Part shown: positions 26,896-36,475 of the stretch, in pieces
Numbering within the stretch: position 1 is the first letter of the stretch
Layout of the letters: the number at the start of each line of letters is the position of its first letter
Assembly (NCBI GenBank): GCA_018666775.1
Contig: JABIXC010000004.1
Location: forward strand, 1-64,000
Direction of reading: 5' to 3'
DNA length: 64,000 nucleotides
Source of the DNA: Rhodospirillales bacterium
GTDB taxonomy: Bacteria; Pseudomonadota; Alphaproteobacteria; SMXQ01
Notes under the pieces: generated by a model
Seen by the model: the letters and a program-made list of their open reading frames with translations, nothing else
Databases searched by the model: none
What the model was told of the DNA's origin: nothing
Translations under genes and position numbers: made by a program

Positions 26896-27777
26896 ATGTT
26901 GGAAAAACCAAACAAACATTTCAGGGATTGGCGGGAATACAGCCAGGAAGAACTGGATGCGCAGTATAACCAGAACAGCAAGGTGATTGATTCCTCTGGT
27001 TATAAAGAACAAAAAATTTCTAAAAGTGCGAAGGCACGCGGTGACCTTGATTGTGTTTTAGACGTTTCCTATGGCCCATCCCTTGCAGAAACGCTGGATA
27101 TTTTTCCCGCCGATAAAAAAGGCGCACCGATCAATATCTTTATTCATGGCGGGGCCTGGAAATCTGGCAATAAAAGTCAGGTCAGCTATCCCGCACCGGT
27201 ATTTCATGACGCCGGGGCTAATTATGTCGCGTTGAATTTTGGTGAAGTGCCAGATGTCATGCTGGAAGAACAGGTGCGTCAATGCCGGGCGGCAATTGCC
27301 TGGGTTTATGGTAATGCCAAAAGCTTTGGCGGAGACCCCGACCAGATTTTTGTCTCCGGCCATTCATCGGGTAGCCATGTGACGGGCATGATGGTGGTGA
27401 CCGATTGGGAAGGGATCTATGGCTTGCCTGCGGACATCATCAAGGGGGCAGCCCCGATTTCTGGCATGTTCGATTTAGAACCAGTATTGCATTCGTGGCG
27501 CAACAGTTATCTAAAGCTGGATGGGGAACGTGCACTGGCACTGAGTGCTATTCACCAGATTCCGGATGCAGAAATTGCTCTGGTGCTTGGGGTTGGGAGT
27601 GAGGAACTGGCTGAATTTCAGCGCCAATCTTCGGCATTCTCGGATGCGTGGGTTGTACAAGGCAAGGCCTGCACCCTGATAGAAGTTCCCGGTCGCAATC
27701 ATTTTGAAATGGGGGCTGATTTTGGGGATGCAACCAGCCCGGTAACTCAGGCCATCTTCGAACAAATGTCGCTCTAG
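26896..27777 (+). CDS. Alpha/beta hydrolase (kynurenine formamidase/esterase-like)
   Basis: A 293-residue alpha/beta hydrolase. The oxyanion motif NIFIHGGAWKSGNK is at about residues 76-89. The nucleophile elbow is FVSGHSSGSHVTGMM (Ser near 156), and a late His in GRNHFEMGADFG (about 272) completes the triad. The N-terminal DWREYSQEELDAQYN resembles the formamidase/carboxylesterase subgroup that also includes kynurenine formamidase. It lies 15 bases downstream of the pseudoprotease gene. The N-formylkynurenine assignment is uncertain; a general esterase or amide hydrolase is equally possible. Confidence 0.82.
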   Translation: MLEKPNKHFRDWREYSQEELDAQYNQNSKVIDSSGYKEQKISKSAKARGDLDCVLDVSYGPSLAETLDIFPADKKGAPINIFIHGGAWKSGNKSQVSYPAPVFHDAGANYVALNFGEVPDVMLEEQVRQCRAAIAWVYGNAKSFGGDPDQIFVSGHSSGSHVTGMMVVTDWEGIYGLPADIIKGAAPISGMFDLEPVLHSWRNSYLKLDGERALALSAIHQIPDAEIALVLGVGSEELAEFQRQSSAFSDAWVVQGKACTLIEVPGRNHFEMGADFGDATSPVTQAIFEQMSL

Positions 27778-27795
27778 TTTAGAACGCCAGATTGC

Positions 27796-30700
27796 TCAGG
27801 AAGCAGTTGCTGTGTCGGTGTCGGATATCGCGCTGTGTATCCGGCCTTCTGGCAGTTTGACGGTGACCGTTGTTCCTTTACCTGCCTCGCTGGCGATCAA
27901 GAGTTCTCCGCCATGAAGTTCAACCAGATTTTTGACCATGGGCAGACCAAGGCCAGCGCCTTCATATTTCTGCTGTAAGCCACTCTCTCCTTGATTAAAG
28001 CGTTCCATCACGCGGGGGATGTCTTCTTTGGACATGCCAATGCCATTGTCTTTGACGACAAGGCATATCCCTTTCCCAATTTCTTGATTCAAGGAGATGT
28101 AAACGTTGCCGTTTTCTGGCGTAAATTTGATGGAATTTTGCAACAGATTAATCAGGATTTGTTTCAGACGGCGCTCGTCTCCAGTGAAAAGAGGAAATGC
28201 CTCTGGCTTTGTGAAGTGAATTTGTGTCTGGCTGTGCCCTGCTTCTTCCCGGGTCAAAATCAGACAGGTCTCTATGACGGCACAAAGATCAACGGCGTCA
28301 TCTTCCAGTTCAAACTGGCCCACTTCAATTCTGGAAAGATCTAGAATGTCATTGATGAGATTAAGCAAATGCACGCCCGATTCATTGATGGATTGGACGT
28401 ATTCTTCGTATCGTTTTTCTCCCATGGGGCCAAAAATGGCATTGTCCATGATTTCGGAAAACCCGATGATGGCATTGAGCGGCGTGCGCAGTTCGTGGCT
28501 CATGTTGGCCAGGAACTCTGTCTTGGCCTTGTTGGCACCTTCTGCGTCTTCCTTTGCCTGAATAAGGCTGTTTTCAACCTGCTTGAGTTCGGTGATATCG
28601 GTATAGGTGGTGACGGTGCCACCATTGGGCAGGACCGCGCGTTGGCTCTGGATCACGCGGCCATCAAAAATGCGCAAAGGTACATGTGATTCGCCCCGGC
28701 GCATTGCCTCAACCCGTGTGGCAATGGCACTTTCTATATTGTCATCCCCAAAATCACCCCGCGCGGCACGGGCGCGCATAACGTCTTCATAAGACACCCC
28801 GATTTTCATGGTTTCTGCGGGCGCGCCGCACCATTCGATGTATTTGCCATTAAAGGCGGCCAGACGTAAATTTGAATCATAAACAGCGAACCCTTGTCCC
28901 ATGTTAGAGAACGCAGTTTCAAGAAGGGCTGATTTTTCGTTGGCTTCTTTTTGGGCCTGTTTGATTTCTGTAATATCTGTAAAGGTGGCAACAAAACCAC
29001 CATCGGGCATGGGGCTTCGGTGGGTCACAATGTCCCGCCCATTGGGGCGGGTTCGTTCATGAATGTGTTCGGCTCTGGGATCGAACAACCGGTTTCGTTC
29101 AGCGACCATTGCTTCAGGATCAACGTCACCATAGTCACCGATTTCTGCAAGGTGGCGAACAATGTCGCTATAGGCGATCCCCGGCTGGAGATAGTCTTCT
29201 GGCAGTTCCAGAATTTCCCGACACCGGGCATTGGACCGGACCAAATGATTGGTGTCGTCATAGATCATGAAACCCTGAGACATGGCGGCGAAGGTCGTCT
29301 CTAAAAGCCGCGATTCCTGATCCAGTTTGGCCTGAGCCTGGCGGCGTTCGGTGACATCGGTATAGGTGGTGACGAAGCCGCCTTCCGGGGTGGGCATGCG
29401 CCAAATGGCAATGATTTGTCCCTTTCTCCCCTTGTATTCACCAAGGTAACTTTCGTTGGACAGAATGCGATCCAGGCGTTCTTGCACCTTTTGGTCGATG
29501 TTGCCTGGGCCATAATCACCACGGCTTGCAAGAAAATGAATAAAATCGTGGAAAGAGGCGCCGATCTTTGCCACTTCGGGTGGCAGGTCAAACAATTCAG
29601 CCCAATGATGATTGAAGTTGAGGATTTTTAGATCTTTGGTGAACATACAAATGCCTTGGCCCATATAGTTCTGGGTCATTTGTAAAAGTTCAGTTTTTTT
29701 CTTGGCGTCTTCCCCTGCCTGGGTTTCTTCTGTGATATCGGTATACGTGCTGACGCGTCCACCATCGGGCATGGATTTTGCCAGCCGGCTGATCAGGGTG
29801 CCATTGGGACGTCGATGCAGGGTTTGGTTGAATTCGGTGTTGCGAACGGCGTCCATTCGCCTGGAAACAGCATCTTTCGGGGTGATGCCATCTTTGGCAT
29901 ATTCGCCGTTCTTGGCTAAAAGCTTCAGGACATCTTCGTATTCCATACCGGGAATGACGGCGTCTTCTTCAAGATCAAAAAGGCTCAGAAAAGCTGGATT
30001 GACAATGGTGACCACAAAATTCGAATCAAGGACCACCAACCCCTGGCTTATGTTGTCCAAAGACGTTTCCAGCAAGAGAGACTTTGCCTTTAATGCCGCT
30101 TCGGCATCCAGAATTTCCGTAATGTCTGTATAGGTGCTAACAAACCCGCCATCGGGCATGGGCGTCATTGTGGCGCGCACGGTAATGCCACTGGGCATGG
30201 TCCGCACATCGGTGCGATACGTATTCTTTTTGACCGCTTCGGTATATTTTTTGATGATGGCATCTGCATCTATTTTGTCATTGGTATCTGCATCTGCATC
30301 TGCTCTATGGATCCCCTGAACCCCCCTGTTGATATTAAATCGGATCAGGTCTTCGTAATGGGTGCTCTGATCCATCAGGTCATCGGGGTAATCATAAATT
30401 TTTTGGTAAACATCATTCCAGAGCAATAACCGGCCATCGGCGTCAATCACCCGGATGCCATGGGTTATATTGTCCACTGTGGTGGAAAGTAAGTGTGCAT
30501 TTTCCTGAATTTTTTCCGCAGCTCTTGTCTCTTCTGTCAGATCGGTGAAGGTCGCCACCATGCCACCGTCTGGCAGGGCTCTGCGGTAGACACCAATGAC
30601 CGTGCCGTCGGTCAGGTGGCGGGTGTTGCGCCATTCCATTTCATCGGGGATTCGTTTGACGCGTTGTTTAACAAAATCATCAATTTCCACATCACCATAA

Positions 30701-31380
30701 TGCCCACATTCGGCCATAAACCGAATAATGTCTGAAAAAGCCATGCCCCGTTTCAAAAAGCCCTCAGGCATTTTGTACAGGGTTTCAAATTGGTGGTTGA
30801 AATGGATCAGATTAAGATCCTTGTCATAAACCGAAAGCCCCTGGCTGATATTGTCTACGGTCGATTCCAGAAGGCGATGCCAGTAGGATTCAATTTCTTC
30901 TTTTCGATGGTGTTCAATATCGATGGCGACAAGTCGGGCCGCAGATTCGATGGTTTTGATCAAGGTGGCATCGGGGCTAAAAAATTCTTTGCCATGGATC
31001 ACGATCACACCGGTCGTTATGCCATTGTTGGTGGCAGGATGAAGCCAGAGGAGAACAGGGCCATGAATTTTGGTTGATTCAAGATATGGCGCAAACGGTG
31101 AATTGGAATCAATCGGGCCGGGCACCGGAGGCGGGGCATTTGGTGCAATGGTAATGTCGCCCAGAACCAATGTGGTCTTGCTGGAAATGCCAGTGCCTGC
31201 GCCAAGACTGAGCTTGCCAGTTTTAGGATCGATCAGAAAAATGGCAGCGGTAACCGTTCCATTGCTTGCTGCGGTAATAAGATCACAAATGGCAAGTAGC
31301 GAATCGCCCATCGAATTGTCCGGGGTCGCGAAATCCTGTGTTGATTTGTCACGCACTTTTTTGACCCTGTTCGCAAACAT
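27796..31380 (-). CDS. Large soluble hybrid-input sensor histidine kinase with six PAS_7 domains
   Basis: 1194 residues. A GAF-like region (about 20-160) is followed by six PAS_7-type units starting near 170, 297, 437, 566, 695 and 822. Each begins LxxTxDNISQG(L/I/F) and ends MPDGGxVxTYTDITE. HisKA follows with the phospho-accepting His962 in [17 protein letters not shown], then HATPase_c with [10 protein letters not shown] and [12 protein letters not shown]. No membrane helices are evident, so the input is cytoplasmic: flavin, heme or small ligands are possible. No receiver domain or response regulator is nearby, so it is an orphan kinase. PAS unit 2 contains an acidic [14 protein letters not shown] insertion (361-374). 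It is related to the truncated PAS gene at 4 kb. Confidence 0.92.
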   Translation of the reverse strand: MFANRVKKVRDKSTQDFATPDNSMGDSLLAICDLITAASNGTVTAAIFLIDPKTGKLSLGAGTGISSKTTLVLGDITIAPNAPPPVPGPIDSNSPFAPYLESTKIHGPVLLWLHPATNNGITTGVIVIHGKEFFSPDATLIKTIESAARLVAIDIEHHRKEEIESYWHRLLESTVDNISQGLSVYDKDLNLIHFNHQFETLYKMPEGFLKRGMAFSDIIRFMAECGHYGDVEIDDFVKQRVKRIPDEMEWRNTRHLTDGTVIGVYRRALPDGGMVATFTDLTEETRAAEKIQENAHLLSTTVDNITHGIRVIDADGRLLLWNDVYQKIYDYPDDLMDQSTHYEDLIRFNINRGVQGIHRADADADTNDKIDADAIIKKYTEAVKKNTYRTDVRTMPSGITVRATMTPMPDGGFVSTYTDITEILDAEAALKAKSLLLETSLDNISQGLVVLDSNFVVTIVNPAFLSLFDLEEDAVIPGMEYEDVLKLLAKNGEYAKDGITPKDAVSRRMDAVRNTEFNQTLHRRPNGTLISRLAKSMPDGGRVSTYTDITEETQAGEDAKKKTELLQMTQNYMGQGICMFTKDLKILNFNHHWAELFDLPPEVAKIGASFHDFIHFLASRGDYGPGNIDQKVQERLDRILSNESYLGEYKGRKGQIIAIWRMPTPEGGFVTTYTDVTERRQAQAKLDQESRLLETTFAAMSQGFMIYDDTNHLVRSNARCREILELPEDYLQPGIAYSDIVRHLAEIGDYGDVDPEAMVAERNRLFDPRAEHIHERTRPNGRDIVTHRSPMPDGGFVATFTDITEIKQAQKEANEKSALLETAFSNMGQGFAVYDSNLRLAAFNGKYIEWCGAPAETMKIGVSYEDVMRARAARGDFGDDNIESAIATRVEAMRRGESHVPLRIFDGRVIQSQRAVLPNGGTVTTYTDITELKQVENSLIQAKEDAEGANKAKTEFLANMSHELRTPLNAIIGFSEIMDNAIFGPMGEKRYEEYVQSINESGVHLLNLINDILDLSRIEVGQFELEDDAVDLCAVIETCLILTREEAGHSQTQIHFTKPEAFPLFTGDERRLKQILINLLQNSIKFTPENGNVYISLNQEIGKGICLVVKDNGIGMSKEDIPRVMERFNQGESGLQQKYEGAGLGLPMVKNLVELHGGELLIASEAGKGTTVTVKLPEGRIHSAISDTDTATAS

Positions 31381-31617
31381 AGCTAGCTTTGGCCCCGATT
31401 TGGAGCGAAGAAAATTCGTCCCATGGTAGAGATAAGAGACAAATTTCTTTAAATTACAGTGTTAATTGAGGGGCTTAAAAAGTGGTTAATATTTAATAAC
31501 CGTAAAATGCAGAAGCATAAGCATATACACTTACTGTTAAACCCCTGTCTGGGACCGGCAATTCAATACAATCGTATGAAACTGTACATCGCTATACTTC
31601 TAATAACTTGTTTTTAC

Positions 31618-32265
31618 TCAGTTTTTCATGAGCTCAATGATTTGATCTGTAGACATAACCCGGGCCATGCGTGGGAAAATTCGGTCCATTAAGAAGTCAT
31701 TGTTGTCACCGCGATGGGAATAACAGCAATCTCTGGCGATCACGAGGCCATAGTCAAGGTCACGGGCGCTGAAGGCGGTGGAGGCAATGCCAACGTCGGT
31801 AGAGCCTCCGGCCAGGATGACGGTGTTTAATTTTCGAACCCGAAGCTGCAGGTCCAGATGGGTCTGATGAAAGGCGCTCCAGCGATGTTTGGGCACCATC
31901 ACGTCGCCTTCGACCGGTTTGACCTCAATGGCGATTTCCGCACCCTTATGGCCCCGTCGATGCATTGGCATGAATCTGCGTTCCCGATCATCCCAGGGAT
32001 TTAGGTCCATGTCGGTATCGGTCAGGCGGCTGGCGACGTCGGCGCCGTCCCCTGCGTGGTCGGCAGCACCATAGAAAACCGTGACGCCAGCATCATGGGC
32101 GCCTTGAACCAGACGTGCCATGTTTTCCAGAATGCCCCATTTTTCAAGATTGGCAGCCTTTTGTTCATCCGCAGGATGGAGGTATCCATGCAGGGTATCA
32201 AACAGAACAAGGCCTACACGGTCTTTCGAAAGGCTGGGGTCGAGGTCAATATCTGTGGGTGCCAT
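31618..32265 (-). CDS. Isochorismatase-like hydrolase, catalytic Cys replaced by Gly
   Basis: A 215-residue protein of the isochorismatase-like (nicotinamidase/N-carbamoylsarcosine amidase) fold. The Asp of the usual triad is in GLVLFDTLHGYLH (about 23) and the Lys in MVPKHRWSAFH (about 123). The cis-peptide and nucleophile loop reads AGGSTDVGIASTAFSARDLDY, where Gly occupies the normal Cys position. In EntB-type isochorismatases Gly is also found there, so an ether-type hydrolysis or a non-amidase reaction is more likely than an amidase. It lies 45 bases after the FAD hydroxylase gene, suggesting an aromatic catabolic pair. Confidence 0.85.
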   Translation of the reverse strand: MAPTDIDLDPSLSKDRVGLVLFDTLHGYLHPADEQKAANLEKWGILENMARLVQGAHDAGVTVFYGAADHAGDGADVASRLTDTDMDLNPWDDRERRFMPMHRRGHKGAEIAIEVKPVEGDVMVPKHRWSAFHQTHLDLQLRVRKLNTVILAGGSTDVGIASTAFSARDLDYGLVIARDCCYSHRGDNNDFLMDRIFPRMARVMSTDQIIELMKN

Positions 32266-32310
32266 TGGTTGTTTCTCCTTTGGGGCAGGGGATGAAAGTC
32301 GGGTTGAAAT

Positions 32311-33939
32311 TTAAGCCCCGCGCAGGCGGTCCATGATTGCGCCGGGATCATCGGGTGGGTGATTGCCGCGCCAGCCAACATGGCCATCGGGTCGAACCAG
32401 AACCAGGGTTGTTTCATACAGGGATATAATTTTCGGATCATCGATGACCAGTACATCCATGGGCATGTTACGCATCTTTGCGGCATCGACCAAAGAAGTG
32501 ACATCCCCGGATTTTGAGCCGAGACAGACCAGAACGAAGCCTTTGCCATAACAATCCAGCAGGGGTTGGCCATCTTTGAGCAAGGCATCGGGGGCCCGTG
32601 CTCCGGGACGGGTGGTGGGGGTGTAGGTTTCGCGTTCCAAGGGGGGCGTGGGCGTATCATCGTCTATGATGACCGGCGAACCATCATAGCGATAGCCGAC
32701 CTGCATGCCATAGCTTGGGGGCTGTATCATGCGTTTGGCTATTTTTTCACCGGCTTCACGGCGTTCATCTTCGCCCTCAGGGGTGTCTTCCAGAATTTGG
32801 GGGTGGGGCACGACACTATCGCCAAGGGCAAACCGTGCGGCGGCTTCATCGACGTTGCGTTTGCCAATGGGCTGGCGTTCCAGGGTGTAGGAATCAAGAA
32901 GGTTTGGCCCGGCCCAGCCCTTAAGGGCCGCTTCTATTTTCCACGAAAGGTTGGTGATATCCCCAATACCGGTGTTCATGCCAAAGCTGCCAGAAGGGGT
33001 AAGCTGATGGATGCAATCACCGGCCAGAAAAATACGACAATCCTGATAGCGGTCCGCGATCAATTGGCGGCGCACCCATTCAAGGGTCGAGAGGACTTCG
33101 TAATCAAAATCACGCCCAGCGAAGCGTCGCATATCCGCATCGACATCCACCTTGCCCCAGGATTCCGGATCCAGGGTGCCGCGAATTTGTAACCGCCAGA
33201 TGTCATGGCCATTGATAGAATTAACCGATGCCCACTGGCCATCAGGACCAATGGCCATGTAGCTGCGCCCCGCCCCCATATTATGCATGGTGGAAAATTC
33301 ATCGGACCTGAATAGAACATTGGTGGCGTAACCCAGCACCGGGGTCCCTTCAAGCTTGATCCCAAGGCGATCGCGTATGGGGCTGCGCGCCCCTTCACAG
33401 GCAATGGCAAATGGTGCCCGAAGGCCTTCCTTCATGCCGGTTTTTGTATTTTGAAGGAAGGCGGTGATGGCTGTGTCATCCTGATCAAGATCATCACAGC
33501 GTGTGTGATAGCGAAGGGCCACGGATGGCAATGCGCGCGCGCGCGCCTGCAACAAAGGATCAAAGACAGTTTGGGGGCAGCGTTGGAAGGGCTCCAAGGC
33601 CCCATCTGGTACTTTCACATCATTGTAGGATGGGTTTGTTTGGCGCGCGATTTCCCAGCCGGTCAGGGATGTTAGAAAAATATGATCCCGTGGCCTGTCT
33701 TTGGGATAGCCCAGTTCGCGGACATTATCGGCAATACCCCAACGGCGACAGAATTCCATGGTGCGCATGTTGATGCCGTTGGTTTTTGGGTGGGCGACCA
33801 CCCCGTCACCTTGTTCAACCAGCACGCAATCAATGCCGCGCCACCCCAACTCGACGGCCATGGCAAGCCCAACGGGGCCACCACCAATGATCAGGACATC
33901 GGTGTCAAATTCAGCGGAAATAGTGTTGTGATCGGTCAT
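32311..33939 (-). CDS. FAD-dependent aromatic hydroxylase (MhpA/TfdB/PheA type)
   Basis: A 542-residue class A flavoprotein monooxygenase. The N-terminal GxGxxG FAD motif is DVLIIGGGPVGLAMAVELGWRG (about 14-35). The family NINMRTMEFCRRWG substrate-side motif is at about 55-70, and the second FAD signature is RIFLAGDCIHQLTPSGSFGMNTGIGDITNL (fragment about 280-310). A C-terminal thioredoxin-like domain is suggested by GQPLLDCYGKGFVLVCLG. Such enzymes hydroxylate phenolic acids or phenols with NAD(P)H and O2. The isochorismatase-like gene follows on the same strand, and a binding-protein/lactonase pair diverges to the right. Confidence 0.92.
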   Translation of the reverse strand: MTDHNTISAEFDTDVLIIGGGPVGLAMAVELGWRGIDCVLVEQGDGVVAHPKTNGINMRTMEFCRRWGIADNVRELGYPKDRPRDHIFLTSLTGWEIARQTNPSYNDVKVPDGALEPFQRCPQTVFDPLLQARARALPSVALRYHTRCDDLDQDDTAITAFLQNTKTGMKEGLRAPFAIACEGARSPIRDRLGIKLEGTPVLGYATNVLFRSDEFSTMHNMGAGRSYMAIGPDGQWASVNSINGHDIWRLQIRGTLDPESWGKVDVDADMRRFAGRDFDYEVLSTLEWVRRQLIADRYQDCRIFLAGDCIHQLTPSGSFGMNTGIGDITNLSWKIEAALKGWAGPNLLDSYTLERQPIGKRNVDEAAARFALGDSVVPHPQILEDTPEGEDERREAGEKIAKRMIQPPSYGMQVGYRYDGSPVIIDDDTPTPPLERETYTPTTRPGARAPDALLKDGQPLLDCYGKGFVLVCLGSKSGDVTSLVDAAKMRNMPMDVLVIDDPKIISLYETTLVLVRPDGHVGWRGNHPPDDPGAIMDRLRGA

Positions 33940-34107
33940 GTTCCCCAGTTTTATTATTTTTCTATAGCCAACTCTATAATGAGGTTGGCATTTGTATTGT
34001 CAACGCCCTCTGCGACATAGGTGTTGGCCAAAGAGTTGCAGGGAGGGATATAGGCAGGTAGTTTGGCAGCCAACAATATTATTGGCATATGGACCGGGGA
34101 GACTTTC

Positions 34108-35097
34108 TTGAAAAAAATACCGCTTACGATTGCTATGTCTGATTACGACCACATGCGCGATTTTAGAATCGGGGATGTGCAGGCCGAAGGCATTGATCCC
34201 ACATTTCTGACCATGGAAATCCATGAAATTTTTTCGCGGTTTACCTATAATCGCGAATGGGATGTCTCTGAGTTAAGCTTCGCCAAGTTCATCGCCCAGG
34301 TAACACGAAAAGAACCGGATATTATTGGCCTCCCGGTCTGGACATCGCGTCAATTCCGCTTTTCATCTTTTTATTACAATACAAATTCCGGCATCAAAAC
34401 CGCCAGCGACCTTGCAGGGAAACGCGTTGCTGTGCCCGAATGGGCGCAGACAGCTGCGGTCTATACCCGGGGCTGGTTGCAGCATCAAGCGGGTGTTGAT
34501 CTGAATTCCATCGATTGGGTCCAGGCCGGGACCGAAGATGCGGGCCGGGAAGAAAAAGTGGAACTTTACCTGCCCAAGGGACTGAACCTGACCCGGATCA
34601 CAGATAAATCCATTTCACAAATGCTGGCTTCCGGCGAAATTGATGCGGCCCTTGTTGCGCGTGAACCAAAAGTGTTCACCAATGGGCATAAGGACGTGAA
34701 ACGTCTGTTCCCCGATTACCGCATCATGGAAGAAAACTATTTTGATGAAACGGGCATCTTTCCCATCATGCACATCATTGCTTTGAAGCGCAGCATTTTG
34801 GAAGAACACCCGTGGATTGCCCGGAATCTTTTGATGGCCTATGAGGAATCAAAGAAAAGGGCCGTGGACCGGTTTTTAGAAATCAGCGTGTCGCGATATT
34901 GTCTGCCATGGGCGGTCAATCATGCGGAACAGATGAAGGAAAAATTCGGCGGGGACTTTTTCCCCTATGGTATTGAGCCGAACCGAAAAACGCTGTCAGC
35001 ATTTTGCCAATATGCGTTTGAGCAAGGCATTACGCGTTACGCCATTGAACCCGATGCAATGTTCCCGGAAAATCTTGATCTTTCTGTTTTGATCTAG
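34108..35097 (+). CDS. 4,5-dihydroxyphthalate decarboxylase-like / ABC-type binding-fold protein
   Basis: A 329-residue protein of the family often labelled 4,5-dihydroxyphthalate decarboxylase. It begins KKIPLTIAMSDYDHMRDFRI and has the EIFSRFTYNREWDVSELSFAKF, LPVWTSRQFRFSSFYYNTN and DLAGKRVAVPEWAQTAAVYTRGWLQH motifs (about 50-150) characteristic of that group. The overall fold is a type-2 periplasmic binding protein. TTG 34108 with GGGGAG upstream is the likely start; no export signal is seen, which fits an enzyme or cytoplasmic binder. The following amidohydrolase begins 10 bases later. The dihydroxyphthalate substrate is a family name, not shown here. Confidence 0.8.
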   Translation: MKKIPLTIAMSDYDHMRDFRIGDVQAEGIDPTFLTMEIHEIFSRFTYNREWDVSELSFAKFIAQVTRKEPDIIGLPVWTSRQFRFSSFYYNTNSGIKTASDLAGKRVAVPEWAQTAAVYTRGWLQHQAGVDLNSIDWVQAGTEDAGREEKVELYLPKGLNLTRITDKSISQMLASGEIDAALVAREPKVFTNGHKDVKRLFPDYRIMEENYFDETGIFPIMHIIALKRSILEEHPWIARNLLMAYEESKKRAVDRFLEISVSRYCLPWAVNHAEQMKEKFGGDFFPYGIEPNRKTLSAFCQYAFEQGITRYAIEPDAMFPENLDLSVLI

Positions 35098-35107
35098 GGC
35101 CGGGCTG

Positions 35108-35986
35108 ATGACAGGCGAAGCTGAAATCCGGGAACTCAGGGCGCCGCATGGGGCGCCCCATAAGCCGTCTTTCGAAATGCCAAAAGATGCCTGCGATACC
35201 CATTTTCATATTTACGAACCAGACATTGCCCTGAAGCCAGACCGGCGCTACACGGCGGTTAAAGCAGGTTTGAAAAATTATCGTCTCATGGCGGGGCGTT
35301 TGGGATTGCAACGCGGCGTGGTGGTCACCGGCAGTTCCATGACATCCAATGCGCCATCCCTAGCGGCCATCGCCGCCATGGGCGGGGATTTTAAGGGTTT
35401 GGCCCTGATCCAGCCCGATGTCACAGATGATGAACTGGAACGTCTGGCAGCAGGCGGCATGACCGGGTTTCGAATTTCAACCCGTTCCGTTGGCGGCATT
35501 GGGCCGGAACATCTGGGCGATCTTGCCAAACGGGTGGCAGGGCTTGGTTGGCATGTGGAAATACATATGCGTGACTTGGAAGAAGTGGTGGCGGTTTTGC
35601 CACAGCTTGAAAAGCTGACCATCCCCTACAGCATTGATCACATTGCCTATTTAGGGCCAGATCATGGCCCCGAAAGCCCGGAATTTTCCCGGGTGCGAGA
35701 TCATTTGGCAGGTGCGGAAAACGCCTATATCAATATCTACAGCGTCTATAACCTGACCAAATCTGGCCCCCCTGCTTATGAAGATATGGTGGCCAATGTT
35801 GGGGCATTGATTGAAGCGCGGCCAGACCGCATTCTCTGGGGGTCCAATTGGCCCCATCCGACATTTGATGTGCCGCTGCCCAATGAAGGCGACCTGTTGG
35901 ATTTTATCGGAAAAGCAGCCCCTGATCCGGTGCACCTTCGCCAGATCTTCGTTGATAATCCGGCCCGCCTATACGGCTGGGTTTAG
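35108..35986 (+). CDS. Amidohydrolase-2 family lactonase/hydrolase (LigI/PLL-like)
   Basis: A 292-residue TIM-barrel metal hydrolase. The metal-binding HxH is in ACDTHFHIYEP (about residues 31-41). Further barrel motifs are RGVVVTGSSM, KGLALIQPDVTDDEL, GWHVEIHM, YSIDHIAYLG and the closing RILWGSNWPHPTFDVPLPNE, where the metal Asp or catalytic Asp normally lies. The pattern matches 2-pyrone-4,6-dicarboxylate lactonase and sugar lactonases. It sits 10 bases after the dihydroxyphthalate-decarboxylase-like gene, and a shared aromatic-acid pathway is plausible. A decarboxylase reaction cannot be excluded. Confidence 0.85.
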   Translation: MTGEAEIRELRAPHGAPHKPSFEMPKDACDTHFHIYEPDIALKPDRRYTAVKAGLKNYRLMAGRLGLQRGVVVTGSSMTSNAPSLAAIAAMGGDFKGLALIQPDVTDDELERLAAGGMTGFRISTRSVGGIGPEHLGDLAKRVAGLGWHVEIHMRDLEEVVAVLPQLEKLTIPYSIDHIAYLGPDHGPESPEFSRVRDHLAGAENAYINIYSVYNLTKSGPPAYEDMVANVGALIEARPDRILWGSNWPHPTFDVPLPNEGDLLDFIGKAAPDPVHLRQIFVDNPARLYGWV

Positions 35987-35994
35987 GCCATCCT

Positions 35995-36459
35995 TTAGTG
36001 GCGAATGCCATGCTTTTCGAAATATCGCTGGTGGTATTCTTCGCCACGCCAAAAGGTTTCCGCTAATTTGATCTGGGTTGCGATGTCATCGCGGAAGCGA
36101 CCTTCTTTATCAATTTTATCGCGCAAATCTGTTGCTGTTTTTTTCTGGGTTTCATTGGCGCAAAATATGGCGGAACGGTATTGATCGCCAATATCAGGGC
36201 CTTGGCGATCAATCTGGGTTGGGTCGTGGATGGTGAAAAACACGGATGCCAAATGCTCAAAGGATACCAGGGATGGATCAAAGGTGACTTCCACCACCTC
36301 TGCATGGCCGGTGCCATGGGAACAAATAGCTTCATAATCCGGATTTTGCGTGTGCCCGCCGGAATAGCCCACAGCCGTGTCTGTGACCCCCGGAATTTTT
36401 CTGAAATTGCTTTCAACGCCCCAAAAGCAGCCTGCTGCAAACATTGCTTTTTCAGCCAT
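35995..36459 (-). CDS. msrA: Peptide methionine sulfoxide reductase MsrA
   Basis: A 154-residue MsrA repairing methionine-S-sulfoxide. The catalytic Cys is in KAMFAAGCFWGVESNF (about residue 11). The family motifs VGYSGGHTQNPDYEAIC, HAEVVEVTFDP, FFTIHDPTQIDRQGPDIGDQYRSAIF and the C-terminal FWRGEEYHQRYFEKH are complete. The protein lacks extra resolving-Cys tails, apart from Cys46. The length is at the short end for MsrA. It is 16 bases after the ornithine cyclodeaminase-family gene. Confidence 0.95.
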   Translation of the reverse strand: MAEKAMFAAGCFWGVESNFRKIPGVTDTAVGYSGGHTQNPDYEAICSHGTGHAEVVEVTFDPSLVSFEHLASVFFTIHDPTQIDRQGPDIGDQYRSAIFCANETQKKTATDLRDKIDKEGRFRDDIATQIKLAETFWRGEEYHQRYFEKHGIRH

Positions 36460-36475
36460 GGTCTTTTCCTCAAAC

